Of a DNA stretch of 64,000 nucleotides, positions 47,001 through 55,091 are shown one piece after another. The notes under the pieces were generated by a model. It was given only the letters and a program-made list of their open reading frames with translations, had not been told where the DNA came from and did no database searches. Within the stretch, counting starts at the first letter, position 1. Each line of letters opens with the position of its first letter. Origin of the DNA: DASWDH01 sp035318505 (GTDB lineage: Bacteria; Myxococcota_A; Polyangia; Polyangiales; Polyangiaceae). The stretch covers positions 16,964 to 80,963 of the forward strand of contig DATHEQ010000010.1 of the NCBI GenBank assembly GCA_035318505.1, in the 5' to 3' direction. The translations under genes were made by a program, and so were the position numbers.

Positions 47001-47228
47001 GATGACACGACCCTCCGACAAGTTTTCAGCAACAAATGCGCGCAGGAGTTCGTGCTCGTCGCACTGACCAACCCCCCCCCCTTCACTACCGATGATACGG
47101 CGCTCGAAACGCATCGGTTGATGGACTGCCAGAGACACAGCCTCGCTGGAGGCTTCGGCATCCGTCTTCACGCATGCCGCGACGTCCTCTTGGCGGGGCC
47201 AGTAACGAAGCAACTCTCTTGTCGGCAT
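43986..47228 (-). CDS. dpdH: Large ATPase, DpdH-like (1080 aa)
   Basis: An N-terminal AAA-type ATP-binding domain has Walker A GSSGIGKS (residues 81-88) and a Walker B-like LVLLVEDF further on. A long helical remainder includes a Pro/Gln-rich linker (PPQPAPTQPVP) near residue 585. In known Dpd systems DpdH is the ATP-binding protein of the restriction half. Its reading frame contains a 10-G run near codon 50 and two seven-base C/G runs, making it the homopolymer-richest gene here. The ATG abuts the dpdG stop (TGATG, 1-bp overlap). Confidence 0.8.
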   Translation of the reverse strand: MPTRELLRYWPRQEDVAACVKTDAEASSEAVSLAVHQPMRFERRIIGSEGGGVGQCDEHELLRAFVAENLSEGRVILPIVGSSGIGKSHVIRWLDAQIRRMPGSERRVVIRIPKGTSLKGVISILLNEVRAPSYEKYRRELVRAQQELDPREAAGLLCEMLAHTLGEMGSEARARLLANPADKNALERDAYCRADMLPALLRNQLLRDQHFVRTADGGDGVVKRLVEQLTEGRAAGSEDDRQHLFIPNDLIFGDGVERDALGRAEARAIGHLEREDRRLAAVRILNAALDDAKQRLLRLDPTVSDLFDAVRQELLRDAKELVLLVEDFAVLSGLQKQLLQVIIKEAIRDGRQVLCTMRTALAYTTGYMDTATVLTRANIEYRIPDEPGTEEEILGRIQRLVGAYLNAARSGQTRLEEVYGQSSGPDVPKTWVPAFAASIEPEARAALEAFGSSSDGYELFPFNAYSIDELGREGCLQANRLVYNPRFVIQNVINKVLVHRELFENEGFPPASFGATGRRLPARVAEEVKRRVRPAELDRYLRFLVYWGGYPGAPGEIAQIEPRVFSAFGLDKSLFGRATVPPQPAPTQPVPVRESPSPQQAPGRSRPRDPREAKWEETLEQWRAGIQLPQAEANQLRKWIAEALKDYIDWDWDLFRPLARETATWSRWFSEWVYIPNAAGHSGRTADQAMVVVCAESDLGDEARSARAHAALMALVRFHDVHRGSWDYEGCEEDLPRYAAMLDGLAAKARAFIRARYFRAEWDAAPAIVQGLLIGARALGVDGASREDHGALIQALFTAAPEAPTSRGGAPTDSEATDWLVFVDSLRKCRRTGEKESREQLSWTGHLLNLVGARQGQADLVHAIDLVRLKPAIEETIRTWEFTSTPPNPSGVPEVAPFRTTYTELRKLSGAASKAQRRLFLWRSEILEWLGDGANKDLLVREFKETVEGAKAAGLTGGLEIKRLLQFIEEFRTAKVMAALEDAARLGDDAPRGTVLAILGRGYEPVARLCEELRARYDDFVVSVDAELKSEAMKYGEDPLAEAKANVASALSELAALLKELRDNDTTRPTPNAARANREA
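47072..47081 (-). repeat. 10-G homopolymer in the start of dpdH
   Basis: Ten consecutive G on the coding strand at codons 50-53 of the dpdH frame. Loss or gain of one base would stop the ATPase soon after. Mononucleotide runs of this length in coding DNA are typical of phase-variable genes. Confidence 0.85.
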
Positions 47229-48121
47229 CAGGAGACTCCCAACCGGACGACGTGGCTTACCGGTCGGAGTTCGCGCCCCTCACGGCCAAGTAGAATTCGT
47301 TGAGGGGCATCGGATCGCGCTTCGAGACGCAGATCTCCACGCGCTTCGAGCGTGAGCATGGCAGCGGACAAGCACGGCGAGATCTGATTGGTCCTCTGAG
47401 TGCGCCACGGTCGCCCAATCTGGCTCTGAACCGCAAGTTGATAGCGACCACCATCGAGGACAGGCAGCACATCAGATAGGCGCGTGAGGAATTCATCCTG
47501 GGGCAACTCGACTGTACCGACGAAGACATCCTGGATCGCGAAGCGAACCGCGAACGCCGAATCCAGGACAAGCCCCACCTTCGCGGACCATGCGATCCCC
47601 AGGAAGGATGCCCATTCGGCGAACCCAGCCCAGCGAGTGTCGTTCGCAAATGGTCGTGGCTCGACTACCTGAGCTGCCTGCAGCGATTCGACGCCTCCTT
47701 TATACTTGGCGGGAAACGAGTATGGGTCCTGCGTAAGCGCCCAGGCTGCGGCGAAGGTATAATCTGACGCCTTCGACTTTTCATTGTCGTCGCCACTTTC
47801 GCCGCTCAAGGCCGGGTTGTTCTCCGGTGCGAGGACGAGGCGGAGAACTGCAGAGCGAAGGGCATCGATGTCTTCCACCTCGATGGCGGCTACAGTGGGA
47901 TGCAATAGGAGCTCCCCGTCGGCCTCGTGGAAGAAACCGAGTTGCTTCCAACGGGTGAGCGTTTTGCGCGCCATGTCCGGCTTGCCGTCCGGAACGACCG
48001 AAGTAGGGGCGCACAACTCCACGAGTCGAGACTCCGATTGTGGTCCGTAGGCGACCAGCGCTCGCCGGAGTGCAAGGAGAACGCTGAGGAGTCCGTCAGA
48101 GGGTCTGTTGAGGATACTCAT
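47228..48121 (-). CDS. DpdG-like protein of the restriction module (297 aa)
   Basis: No known domain is recognised. The N-terminal 90 residues look like a winged helix (ARKTLTRWKQLGFFHEADGE then LLLHPTVAAIEV), and the rest is a soluble alpha/beta protein (KGGVESLQAAQVVEPRPF, VGTVELPQDEFLTRLSDVL). The gene lies between the RecQ-like helicase (4-bp overlap) and the ATPase (1-bp overlap). DpdG is named from that position. DNA binding through the possible winged helix is an inference. Confidence 0.6.
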   Translation of the reverse strand: MSILNRPSDGLLSVLLALRRALVAYGPQSESRLVELCAPTSVVPDGKPDMARKTLTRWKQLGFFHEADGELLLHPTVAAIEVEDIDALRSAVLRLVLAPENNPALSGESGDDNEKSKASDYTFAAAWALTQDPYSFPAKYKGGVESLQAAQVVEPRPFANDTRWAGFAEWASFLGIAWSAKVGLVLDSAFAVRFAIQDVFVGTVELPQDEFLTRLSDVLPVLDGGRYQLAVQSQIGRPWRTQRTNQISPCLSAAMLTLEARGDLRLEARSDAPQRILLGREGRELRPVSHVVRLGVS

Positions 48122-50721
48122 GCTTCAAGCCTCAAAAGGAGATCCTCCACCGTCAGGTGGCGGGTGACGTCGAATAGCCGCCGGGACGGTCGTTCGGGGT
48201 CGCGCAAGTCGCGTGGGAGGACAATGACGTGCCGCGGACGAAGGGTTCGCATGATGCGCTCGACCTCGCCCGTAGTCGCATCCTGCTTGGTCAAGAGCGT
48301 TAGGCGCGGTCCCCGCACCTCTTGCCCAAACGGCTCGCTTGTCGAGCTTGCGCCCACGTCAGTCCGAAGGAGGAAACGCAGAGGAGAGCGCGCAGCCAAC
48401 TGAGACCAGTCTTCATCACGAATGAAACCACGGGAGAGGCACAACTCCACGATCCCGCCAGACACTGCGTGCCGAAGAAGGTTGAGCACCCGGTCATGCC
48501 ACCGGCGCGACTCTCTTGCGTCACCGACCTCCATGTCATATGAAATCCATGAGCGGGCCGCATCGTCGGAGCACGGTGCGAGAGCGCGCTCGAGACTGAC
48601 AGAAACGACTGCGGCTGTTTCGACGATCGCGGTTACCTCTGGGTCCGCAGATGAAAAGTGCACGCTCCGGGTCCGCCTGGTCACTGGGCAGCTTCCCTGG
48701 AGGCGTGGCGGTCGCACGGGAGGATCGGCGAGCGTGTACACGTCAGAGAAAATCTCCGCAAGGGGTCGCTGAAGATCGCGGAGTTCGCGTACGAGGCGTG
48801 ACGCCTCTTCGTCTGCCGCGCGGAGTTCGGTTCGCCTGCGCGCGACGACATCATTCCAGTGCACCTTGTCGGAGTGGCGAGAATCGCGGACGCAAACAGC
48901 AACCTCTCGCGCGAAACGGACGAGTTCTTGGTGGCGGCGCGACTCGAAGATCTCCTCATCTTCCCCGGCACGCCGCTCGATCGCCGGCGGGGCATGCGCC
49001 GCGAAGGCGATTAGCCCTGCACGCGCCATGAGCACCAGCGTTCGAAGGTTCCATGACGCATTTCGGACCCCCGTATCGGGGATGTCGGGCGGCCTATCGT
49101 CCAACGACAGCAGATACGAGCCTTCAGTGCCCGGCCGGCGTCGTACCCACATCGCTTCCCACCGCTCAAACGCCCTGTCGACGCTGATCAGTTTCTCCTC
49201 TGCAAGCCCTTCGGCGGTGTGCAGATCCTGAGGCGTGCTGACGAGCAGGGCAACTGCAGCGTTTCCGTCGCGCCCAGCGCGACCGACTTCCTGATAATAG
49301 CGATCGATGTTCTCGGGGAGGCACGCATGCACGACCGAGCGCACTTCGGCTTGATCCACGCCGAGCCCAAACGCTGACGTGGCCACGACGACGTCGAGGG
49401 CGCACGCCCGCCAGTCACGGAGTATCGCCTCCCCCCCTGTGTCCGCGAGGTCACCTCCTCGGACAAGGCGGACACGGCGAAAGCCGGCCTGACGGAGGCG
49501 TTCGTACCAGTCCGCAGCGTGCTCGCGAAGCGTTGTGTAGAGGATCAGCGGTCGAGGAAGGTTCCGGAGCGCCTCCAGGATGCAATCCGCGCGGTGTGAC
49601 TCGTTCGCAGCCGAGTGCAGCAGGAATGCCGGCTCCGGACGGAGCGCCAACTCCGAGACCAACTGGAAGCCGCCTTGACCAAAGAGTTCGCGCAACGTCT
49701 CGAAAGACTCCTCCGTTAGAGTCGCACTTAGGAGGAGCGTCCGGAAGCCCGCGCCTAGCGGACACGATGCGAGAAGAGCGTCTCTGAGTCCCGCAATGCT
49801 CTGGAACTCAGGACGGAACTGCTGCCCCCACTGGCTCACGATGTGAGCTTCATCGATGGCGAAGGTTCGGAGCCGGCCCTGTCGTGCCGCATCGAACAAC
49901 GGTCCGCGGAGAGCGCCGACTGCAGCCTCGGCCGAGACAAAAACGATCGGCAATGCTCCATGTCGAATTCCGGCTCGAATGGCGTTCTTCGCCTCGTCAT
50001 CAAGCCCGCCGTGGTAGGCGAGTGCCAACCCGCTCCACAGCTTCCCCTGTTCGTGTTCGCCGAGGAGCCTGCGAAAGCGCTCCTCTTGATCTCTTGCAAG
50101 GGCCACGGTCGGCACAACGACGACTGTGAGGCCGCCCTCGGCCGCCGCGACGAGCGCAGGAAGCTGGAAGGCAAGCGTCTTTCCAGCGCCGGTCGGCAGG
50201 CTGACCACGATGGTCGATCCAGCCGGCATCAGAAACGCGGCACGGACCGCTTCGCGCTGGCCGGGCGAGAAATAGTGCAAATGCCCCGTGTACTCCGTTA
50301 CCCTTGGGTCAGCGAGAATGGCTCTAGATCGTCGGCGAAGCGCCTCTCGAACTGCCTCGTTCACGACGTCAGCCGCGTCTGCGTCGAGCCAGGCAGGTTT
50401 CCAGGGGCCAGCACGTACCAGAAAATGCTCGCTGCCCGCCGTCCTCGCATCACAATTAAAGAGCCTCCACATCGACTCGTCGGGCCATGCGATTCCTCGC
50501 GGAACTCGCAACTCGGGATGTTCTCCACGCGCTAGGTGACAGCGAAGCATCCCCTGGCGGAGAAGGGCGGCTAGATCAGCTGGCCCGACGGCACTCTTCG
50601 ACTCCCTGAGTGATCGAAGAGCATCCTCTACACGCGACAGAAATGAGTCTGTTTGTGGCGCATGCGAATCGCCCGTGTTCCCAAGAATGAGTTCCTGAAG
50701 AGTGCGGAGGGGCGCAATCAT
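48118..50721 (-). CDS. dpdF: RecQ-like ATP-dependent helicase, DpdF
   Basis: Complete superfamily 2 helicase motifs: Walker A LPTGAGKT (residues 175-182), IDEAHIVSQWGQQFRPEF and the RecQ-type DRYYQEVGRAGRDG. The start is taken at ATG 50721 because it gives a 4-bp overlap with the dpdE stop; an upstream frame to 50841 would overlap dpdE by 124 bp and is unlikely. Length is 867 aa. No RQC or HRDC domain is seen, but there are about 300 extra C-terminal residues. It is expected to unwind DNA for the restriction module. Confidence 0.87.
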   Translation of the reverse strand: MIAPLRTLQELILGNTGDSHAPQTDSFLSRVEDALRSLRESKSAVGPADLAALLRQGMLRCHLARGEHPELRVPRGIAWPDESMWRLFNCDARTAGSEHFLVRAGPWKPAWLDADAADVVNEAVREALRRRSRAILADPRVTEYTGHLHYFSPGQREAVRAAFLMPAGSTIVVSLPTGAGKTLAFQLPALVAAAEGGLTVVVVPTVALARDQEERFRRLLGEHEQGKLWSGLALAYHGGLDDEAKNAIRAGIRHGALPIVFVSAEAAVGALRGPLFDAARQGRLRTFAIDEAHIVSQWGQQFRPEFQSIAGLRDALLASCPLGAGFRTLLLSATLTEESFETLRELFGQGGFQLVSELALRPEPAFLLHSAANESHRADCILEALRNLPRPLILYTTLREHAADWYERLRQAGFRRVRLVRGGDLADTGGEAILRDWRACALDVVVATSAFGLGVDQAEVRSVVHACLPENIDRYYQEVGRAGRDGNAAVALLVSTPQDLHTAEGLAEEKLISVDRAFERWEAMWVRRRPGTEGSYLLSLDDRPPDIPDTGVRNASWNLRTLVLMARAGLIAFAAHAPPAIERRAGEDEEIFESRRHQELVRFAREVAVCVRDSRHSDKVHWNDVVARRRTELRAADEEASRLVRELRDLQRPLAEIFSDVYTLADPPVRPPRLQGSCPVTRRTRSVHFSSADPEVTAIVETAAVVSVSLERALAPCSDDAARSWISYDMEVGDARESRRWHDRVLNLLRHAVSGGIVELCLSRGFIRDEDWSQLAARSPLRFLLRTDVGASSTSEPFGQEVRGPRLTLLTKQDATTGEVERIMRTLRPRHVIVLPRDLRDPERPSRRLFDVTRHLTVEDLLLRLEA

Positions 50722-53700
50722 TCCTCGACCCACGCCGCCCCGGACAGGAGGATCGCCCCTGCTGAGTCGACCCGAAGAGACGGCGACTTCACGCCTATCG
50801 CAAGCGATTCTGCTAGTTGTCTCTCGAATTCTGCCGCACATGCCTCCGCTTCACGTGCTGAACCGACCAGGCGCGCAATCCGGCTTCGAAGCGCATCGTC
50901 GACGGCCAAGGCACGTTCGTGGAGTTGGCGCTCATAACGCAGACATCTACCTCGAAAGCCGTCATCTGCCCGGAGCAACCGCTCCGCCGCATCGCGGGCG
51001 CGACCGCAGAGACCTCCCCAATCCCCCAGTGGAACCAACGTGTCGACCTTCATCCAACGCTCGACGCGTAGGTTTGTGTCGTTTCCGCCGCCCCTGCGCT
51101 GCTCTCGGCTATAGGGCAACTCGAGCATCGCCAACAGGCCAGCGTCCTGCACCGCGTCCAGATCGGAGTCGAGCCAAACGGTTCTGTACTCGATGGGGAA
51201 TACCTCATCGGCCCGCCGCCGAAGCGCTTCGGCGGACCCTCTGTGCGGCTCTGTCATCTCACGCGCCCGTGCGATGTCCGCGGCGACTACGAAATCGAAG
51301 CGGAAGAAGACCTGCGGAGAGGCCACGGCGCCCGGTACGTGTCGCCACATCGCGAACGCAGCGCCACGATCATCCGCACGGACGAGGTCTTCAATGGCCT
51401 CAACGAAAGCGTGTCCTACTCGAAGCAGTCCGATGCGCCCATCCTTCTCCGCAGCAGCCCGTTCGAACGTGAAGGGTTGAAAGGGCAACTCGGTCATTGA
51501 TCGACGAGCCTCAGGATTGCGGTCGACGCACGAAGCAAATCGCGCTGCGGTCTCAAGCAGAGGGACGAGCGTCGGCCGGCGCGGATCATGTGTGTAGCGA
51601 ATCGACTGTCCTTCCGTTCGACGCACAAACTGGAGGCGAGTCACGACCCACGAATCGAACGCATCTTCGCCGTCTTCTTCGGCCGCCTCATCGGCCGTCG
51701 TGAGCCTCTTAAAGAACTCGTCGTCGCGCTCGGGATCCGCTTCAATGGAGTCGAGGGTCTCTTGCGCCCGGATACGCCGCAACTCGGCATCGACTCCGGA
51801 TTTCGCGTCGCGCATCCGAGCCGCTTCCGCATCGATCGCCGCCGGTCCTTCGGAGAGCAGGCGCGCGCGAATCGTGGCCGTTGCCTCAAGCAGGACGTAC
51901 TGAAGCGGTGCTACCGATCGATCGAACACCCGCACCGTGTCGGTGAGACAAGCTAGCCATGCACGCTCGTAGGGCCCACCCGAGGTGAGCACGACATTTC
52001 GCATGCGACCGCGTGCCTCGATGCGGTCCACGCGGCCAATTCGCTGTTCGACGCGAGCTGGTTCGAGCGGAAGGTCATAGTGAACGATCGCCGCGCCGAA
52101 TCGCTGGAAGTTGAGACCCTCCTCTGCCGAAGCATCACAGATGAGGAGGCGAAGAGCTTTCTCCTCTTCGAATGCGCGGACTCCTTCGCCGTCGAGTTCA
52201 TGGCGAACCACGGCGTCGCCGCCGAGCTCACCCTTTAACGTGCTGGTGACGAGGTCGGCGACCTGCGGGTCGTCAACGAACACTACCACCTTGGCGATCA
52301 CGCTATTGGCCTTCAGCCATTCTGCAAGGCGGAGTGCTCTAACGTCGGGCTCGAGAGAGGCAGCGATCAGCTTGCGGCACTCACGGAGTAGGGTTTCCTC
52401 GCCATCGAATGCCCACCCGGACGCGAGGAGTTCGTGCTCGCGTACGGGGAGCACCATCGGTCGATCGGATCGGAGCGCGAGGCGGGCGTCGATGCGGCGT
52501 ACGAGCACGCGCGGATGAGAGAGAGCAGCCTCGACCCAGAGCCCAAACAGGCGCTCCCAAGACTTCGGCTGCTCGACGTCGGCCCCAGTCTCTCTTCCTG
52601 CTACTGCAAGTCGCCAGGCTTCGAGAAAGTCGAAGGACTCCTCCCGAGCGTGGTCTTCATGCTCGACCACCGTGGCACCCATTCTTCGAGGCAACTGATC
52701 TCGGACGCGAGGATCCTCTCGCCGAGTACGAAGCAAGCGGCGATGTAGCCGATAAGTCTCCGTAACGTGCGTTCGCAGAGCACGCAGCCCTTTGATGCGC
52801 TCTGCGCCTCCAACCTCGCTTCCCAGCAGCGATCGAACCGCACCGCACAATTCCATGAGCCGCGCGTCGTCGGCGAAGAGTTCACCCAGCCTGTTGATGG
52901 CCTCCTCGACGAATAGTGAACTCGCATCATCATCGAGGTCGGCGGTCGTCTCGGCGATGGTCTGACGGTCGCGAACGCGACGCCGAAAGGACTCGCGATC
53001 TTCCAGCCGATACCCATCTGGATCGAGTAGGTGCAACATGGCGAGGAAGCCGTCCTCTTGATGGAGCACAGGTGTTCCCGAGAGGAGAAGGACGCGCGGC
53101 ACTGCTTGCGCCAATGTCCGAAGGCACTGGAAGAGGTGGCGTTCGCGAGGATCAGGGTCGAACGCCCTGAGAGCAGACCGATGGGCTTCGTCGACCACCA
53201 GCATTGTGAGTGTGGCGGCAGCATTGGTCTCTCCAAGTGAATCCTCACTGATCACCGCAACGGGGCCTGGTGGTGGTAAGCAGAACTTGCTGGCGAGCTC
53301 CGACTCCCACTGCTGTACTAAGTGCTTTGGTACTACGACCAGCACTCGAGCATCTCTCGGGCGGTCGATCACGTGTTGCCGGATGAGGATGCCTGCCTCG
53401 ATTGTCTTCCCGAGCCCGACCTCGTCTGCGAGGAGGTAGCGTTCCACGGGATCCGCGAGGACGCGACGAACAGTCGTTACTTGGTGAGGAAGCAGTTCGA
53501 TCGCAGAGCAAGCAAGAGCGGTGATACCGCCGAACGCCGCACGTTGATTGGCCAGGTACCGAACGATGTGCGATCGACCGTCGAAGAAGAACGGCGTATC
53601 CGTGATGCGATGGGCGAGGTAATCCGTAGGGTCCTCGATTGGATGGCCCCAGCGGACGTAGAGCTGGGACACAGGAACGCGCGCGTCATGCCCATTGGGA

Positions 53701-54041
53701 AATCGTACGTGATAGTGATCCTCCGTACTTTGCAGGGCTTCTGCACGGACAAGGCCGCCGTCCACTCGCCCAGCCCGCCATGCCAACTCCTTAAGGTCGA
53801 ACCAGAACACTCGCGTTTGAGGTGAGAGTTCGACTTGGCGAACACTCACAAGCGGCACTCGAACTCGATGCACTCGCGGTCCGGCGGGCGACACGAAATA
53901 CTCGATGTCCGCTTCCGCACCATGGGTCTGGGCGAACTTTCCAAGACCGTCCGCGCTCGCGTCGACCTGAACGAAGACTCCGGTGGGTAACGTTCGGAGC
54001 GTCACCCCCTCGCGAAGGGAGGCAGTGAGTGCCTCAGGCAT
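50718..54041 (-). CDS. dpdE: SNF2-like helicase, DpdE
   Basis: The protein has Walker A in ADEVGLGKT (residues 205-213 from the chosen start), LVVDEAHRSA, and the SNF2/Rad54 closing motif VEQRIGRVDRI. Before the ATPase lies a beta-rich domain of about 180 residues (TGVFVQVDASADGLGKFAQ). ATG 54041 with GGGGGA about 11 bases upstream is chosen; alternatives at 54122 and 54212 only add an Ala/Arg-rich extension. It is the first gene of the restriction operon and its stop overlaps the dpdF ATG by 4 bp. It most likely remodels or scans DNA, and may recognise unmodified sites. Confidence 0.87.
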   Translation of the reverse strand: MPEALTASLREGVTLRTLPTGVFVQVDASADGLGKFAQTHGAEADIEYFVSPAGPRVHRVRVPLVSVRQVELSPQTRVFWFDLKELAWRAGRVDGGLVRAEALQSTEDHYHVRFPNGHDARVPVSQLYVRWGHPIEDPTDYLAHRITDTPFFFDGRSHIVRYLANQRAAFGGITALACSAIELLPHQVTTVRRVLADPVERYLLADEVGLGKTIEAGILIRQHVIDRPRDARVLVVVPKHLVQQWESELASKFCLPPPGPVAVISEDSLGETNAAATLTMLVVDEAHRSALRAFDPDPRERHLFQCLRTLAQAVPRVLLLSGTPVLHQEDGFLAMLHLLDPDGYRLEDRESFRRRVRDRQTIAETTADLDDDASSLFVEEAINRLGELFADDARLMELCGAVRSLLGSEVGGAERIKGLRALRTHVTETYRLHRRLLRTRREDPRVRDQLPRRMGATVVEHEDHAREESFDFLEAWRLAVAGRETGADVEQPKSWERLFGLWVEAALSHPRVLVRRIDARLALRSDRPMVLPVREHELLASGWAFDGEETLLRECRKLIAASLEPDVRALRLAEWLKANSVIAKVVVFVDDPQVADLVTSTLKGELGGDAVVRHELDGEGVRAFEEEKALRLLICDASAEEGLNFQRFGAAIVHYDLPLEPARVEQRIGRVDRIEARGRMRNVVLTSGGPYERAWLACLTDTVRVFDRSVAPLQYVLLEATATIRARLLSEGPAAIDAEAARMRDAKSGVDAELRRIRAQETLDSIEADPERDDEFFKRLTTADEAAEEDGEDAFDSWVVTRLQFVRRTEGQSIRYTHDPRRPTLVPLLETAARFASCVDRNPEARRSMTELPFQPFTFERAAAEKDGRIGLLRVGHAFVEAIEDLVRADDRGAAFAMWRHVPGAVASPQVFFRFDFVVAADIARAREMTEPHRGSAEALRRRADEVFPIEYRTVWLDSDLDAVQDAGLLAMLELPYSREQRRGGGNDTNLRVERWMKVDTLVPLGDWGGLCGRARDAAERLLRADDGFRGRCLRYERQLHERALAVDDALRSRIARLVGSAREAEACAAEFERQLAESLAIGVKSPSLRVDSAGAILLSGAAWVEE

Positions 54042-54749
54042 GATGTATGAATCCCCCGGACATGGACCCTTCGGAAGGCTATCAGCAGCAGCAGCATCTT
54101 GCCGGAAGAGTTCTTCTGTCATGCCGGTCCACTCGGAAACTGCCGGTCTTGCAACAACTTGCGCGCGATCGCGTACGCTGTGAGTCACTTCCGCGGGGAG
54201 CAATCGCCCCACTGCGGGTTTCGCCTATCGTGCGCAATGAAATATTGTACGAACCGGCCCTTCCAAAAACTGTACTCGCGAGCATGCTCGAGGAAGTGCG
54301 GTCGACGCCATCGCCTTTGCCGTCGAGTGTGACATCCGCGTCTTAGGACGTGGTGGCGAGCGGCAAACCGATGACGTGCAGGTTCACGCGTCCACCCTCG
54401 GAAATTCTCTATCGTCGGCGATCACAGGGTTTGCTGACACACCCTGCGTGCTGATGCGCGACGCGTCGCGCGCGAACGCGGAGCGCGTGATCGTGACCCC
54501 CGGGAACGGATTGCGGATGCCGGATGTCCATGCTCGTGATGGACTTGCTGTCACGCCGCAGCCACAAGGGCAGCGCCGTGACCATTCAACGTCCGGTGGT
54601 ACCCCCCTCCCGAACGGAAGATCCTGACGAAGAACGGGCGAAATGAAAACAACCCGGTTCCGCGCCTTCAGCCGCAACCCGATTGACGCCGCTTTTTCGC
54701 CTCGGCGCGCTCGCGACTGGGCGCCCACTGCCAGTGAGGCGATTTTTGG
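54042..54749. other. Intergenic region upstream of the restriction operon; possible promoter and decayed gene
   Basis: About 700 bp. No supported gene. A minus-strand frame (54384-54728) contains WSRRCPCGCG, reminiscent of DUF6527-type proteins (a W-x2-3-CPCGCG box), but continues into unrelated sequence, so it may be a frameshifted remnant. On the plus strand CGCCTC (54698-54703) can pair with GAGGCG (54736-54741) around an inner CACTG-C-CAGTG hairpin before five T, a possible plus-strand terminator. The promoter of dpdE-D must lie here or further upstream; I cannot pick out a reliable -35/-10. Confidence 0.45.
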
Positions 54750-55091
54750 CTATTCGGTCAACTCGCCTTCGGCGCGCTTGTACGTGACCATCGTCGCGTA
54801 TACCTGATTCAACTGCAGCGCGAGGTCGCCGAGTCTGTTTCGTAACTGATCCAATTCACCGCTTTGTCGCACACCCTCGCCACCGACCGTCAACACGTTC
54901 AGATACTCTCGGTACGCACTCTGCAAGGCCAGAGCGCCCTCCTCGATGAGCAGCGGTCGGTCGTCATCCTGACGCTCTTTTGCTTCCCAGATGTACTGCT
55001 CCGCGAGGACCACATAGCTTTCGATGATCTGTGTGCGGGCAATCGTCGCCATCTCTCGTGGCGTTGGAACAGGTAAAGCGCTCATGTTCAT
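54750..55091 (-). CDS. Small hypothetical protein (113 aa)
   Basis: The protein is helical (MATIARTQIIESYVVLAEQY, GALALQSAYREYLNVLTVGG, QLRNRLGDLALQLNQVYAT) and acidic, with no recognised domain. It is the last gene of the element module and its start overlaps the stop of the 346-aa gene by 4 bp. It is probably a small structural or regulatory partner. In-frame ATGs at 55091 and 55085 are both possible. Confidence 0.6.
   Translation of the reverse strand: MNMSALPVPTPREMATIARTQIIESYVVLAEQYIWEAKERQDDDRPLLIEEGALALQSAYREYLNVLTVGGEGVRQSGELDQLRNRLGDLALQLNQVYATMVTYKRAEGELTE

Noticed and set aside
50722..50841. Upstream extension of dpdF
   Set aside because: It would overlap dpdE by over 120 bp; ATG 50721 gives the operon's usual 4-bp overlap.
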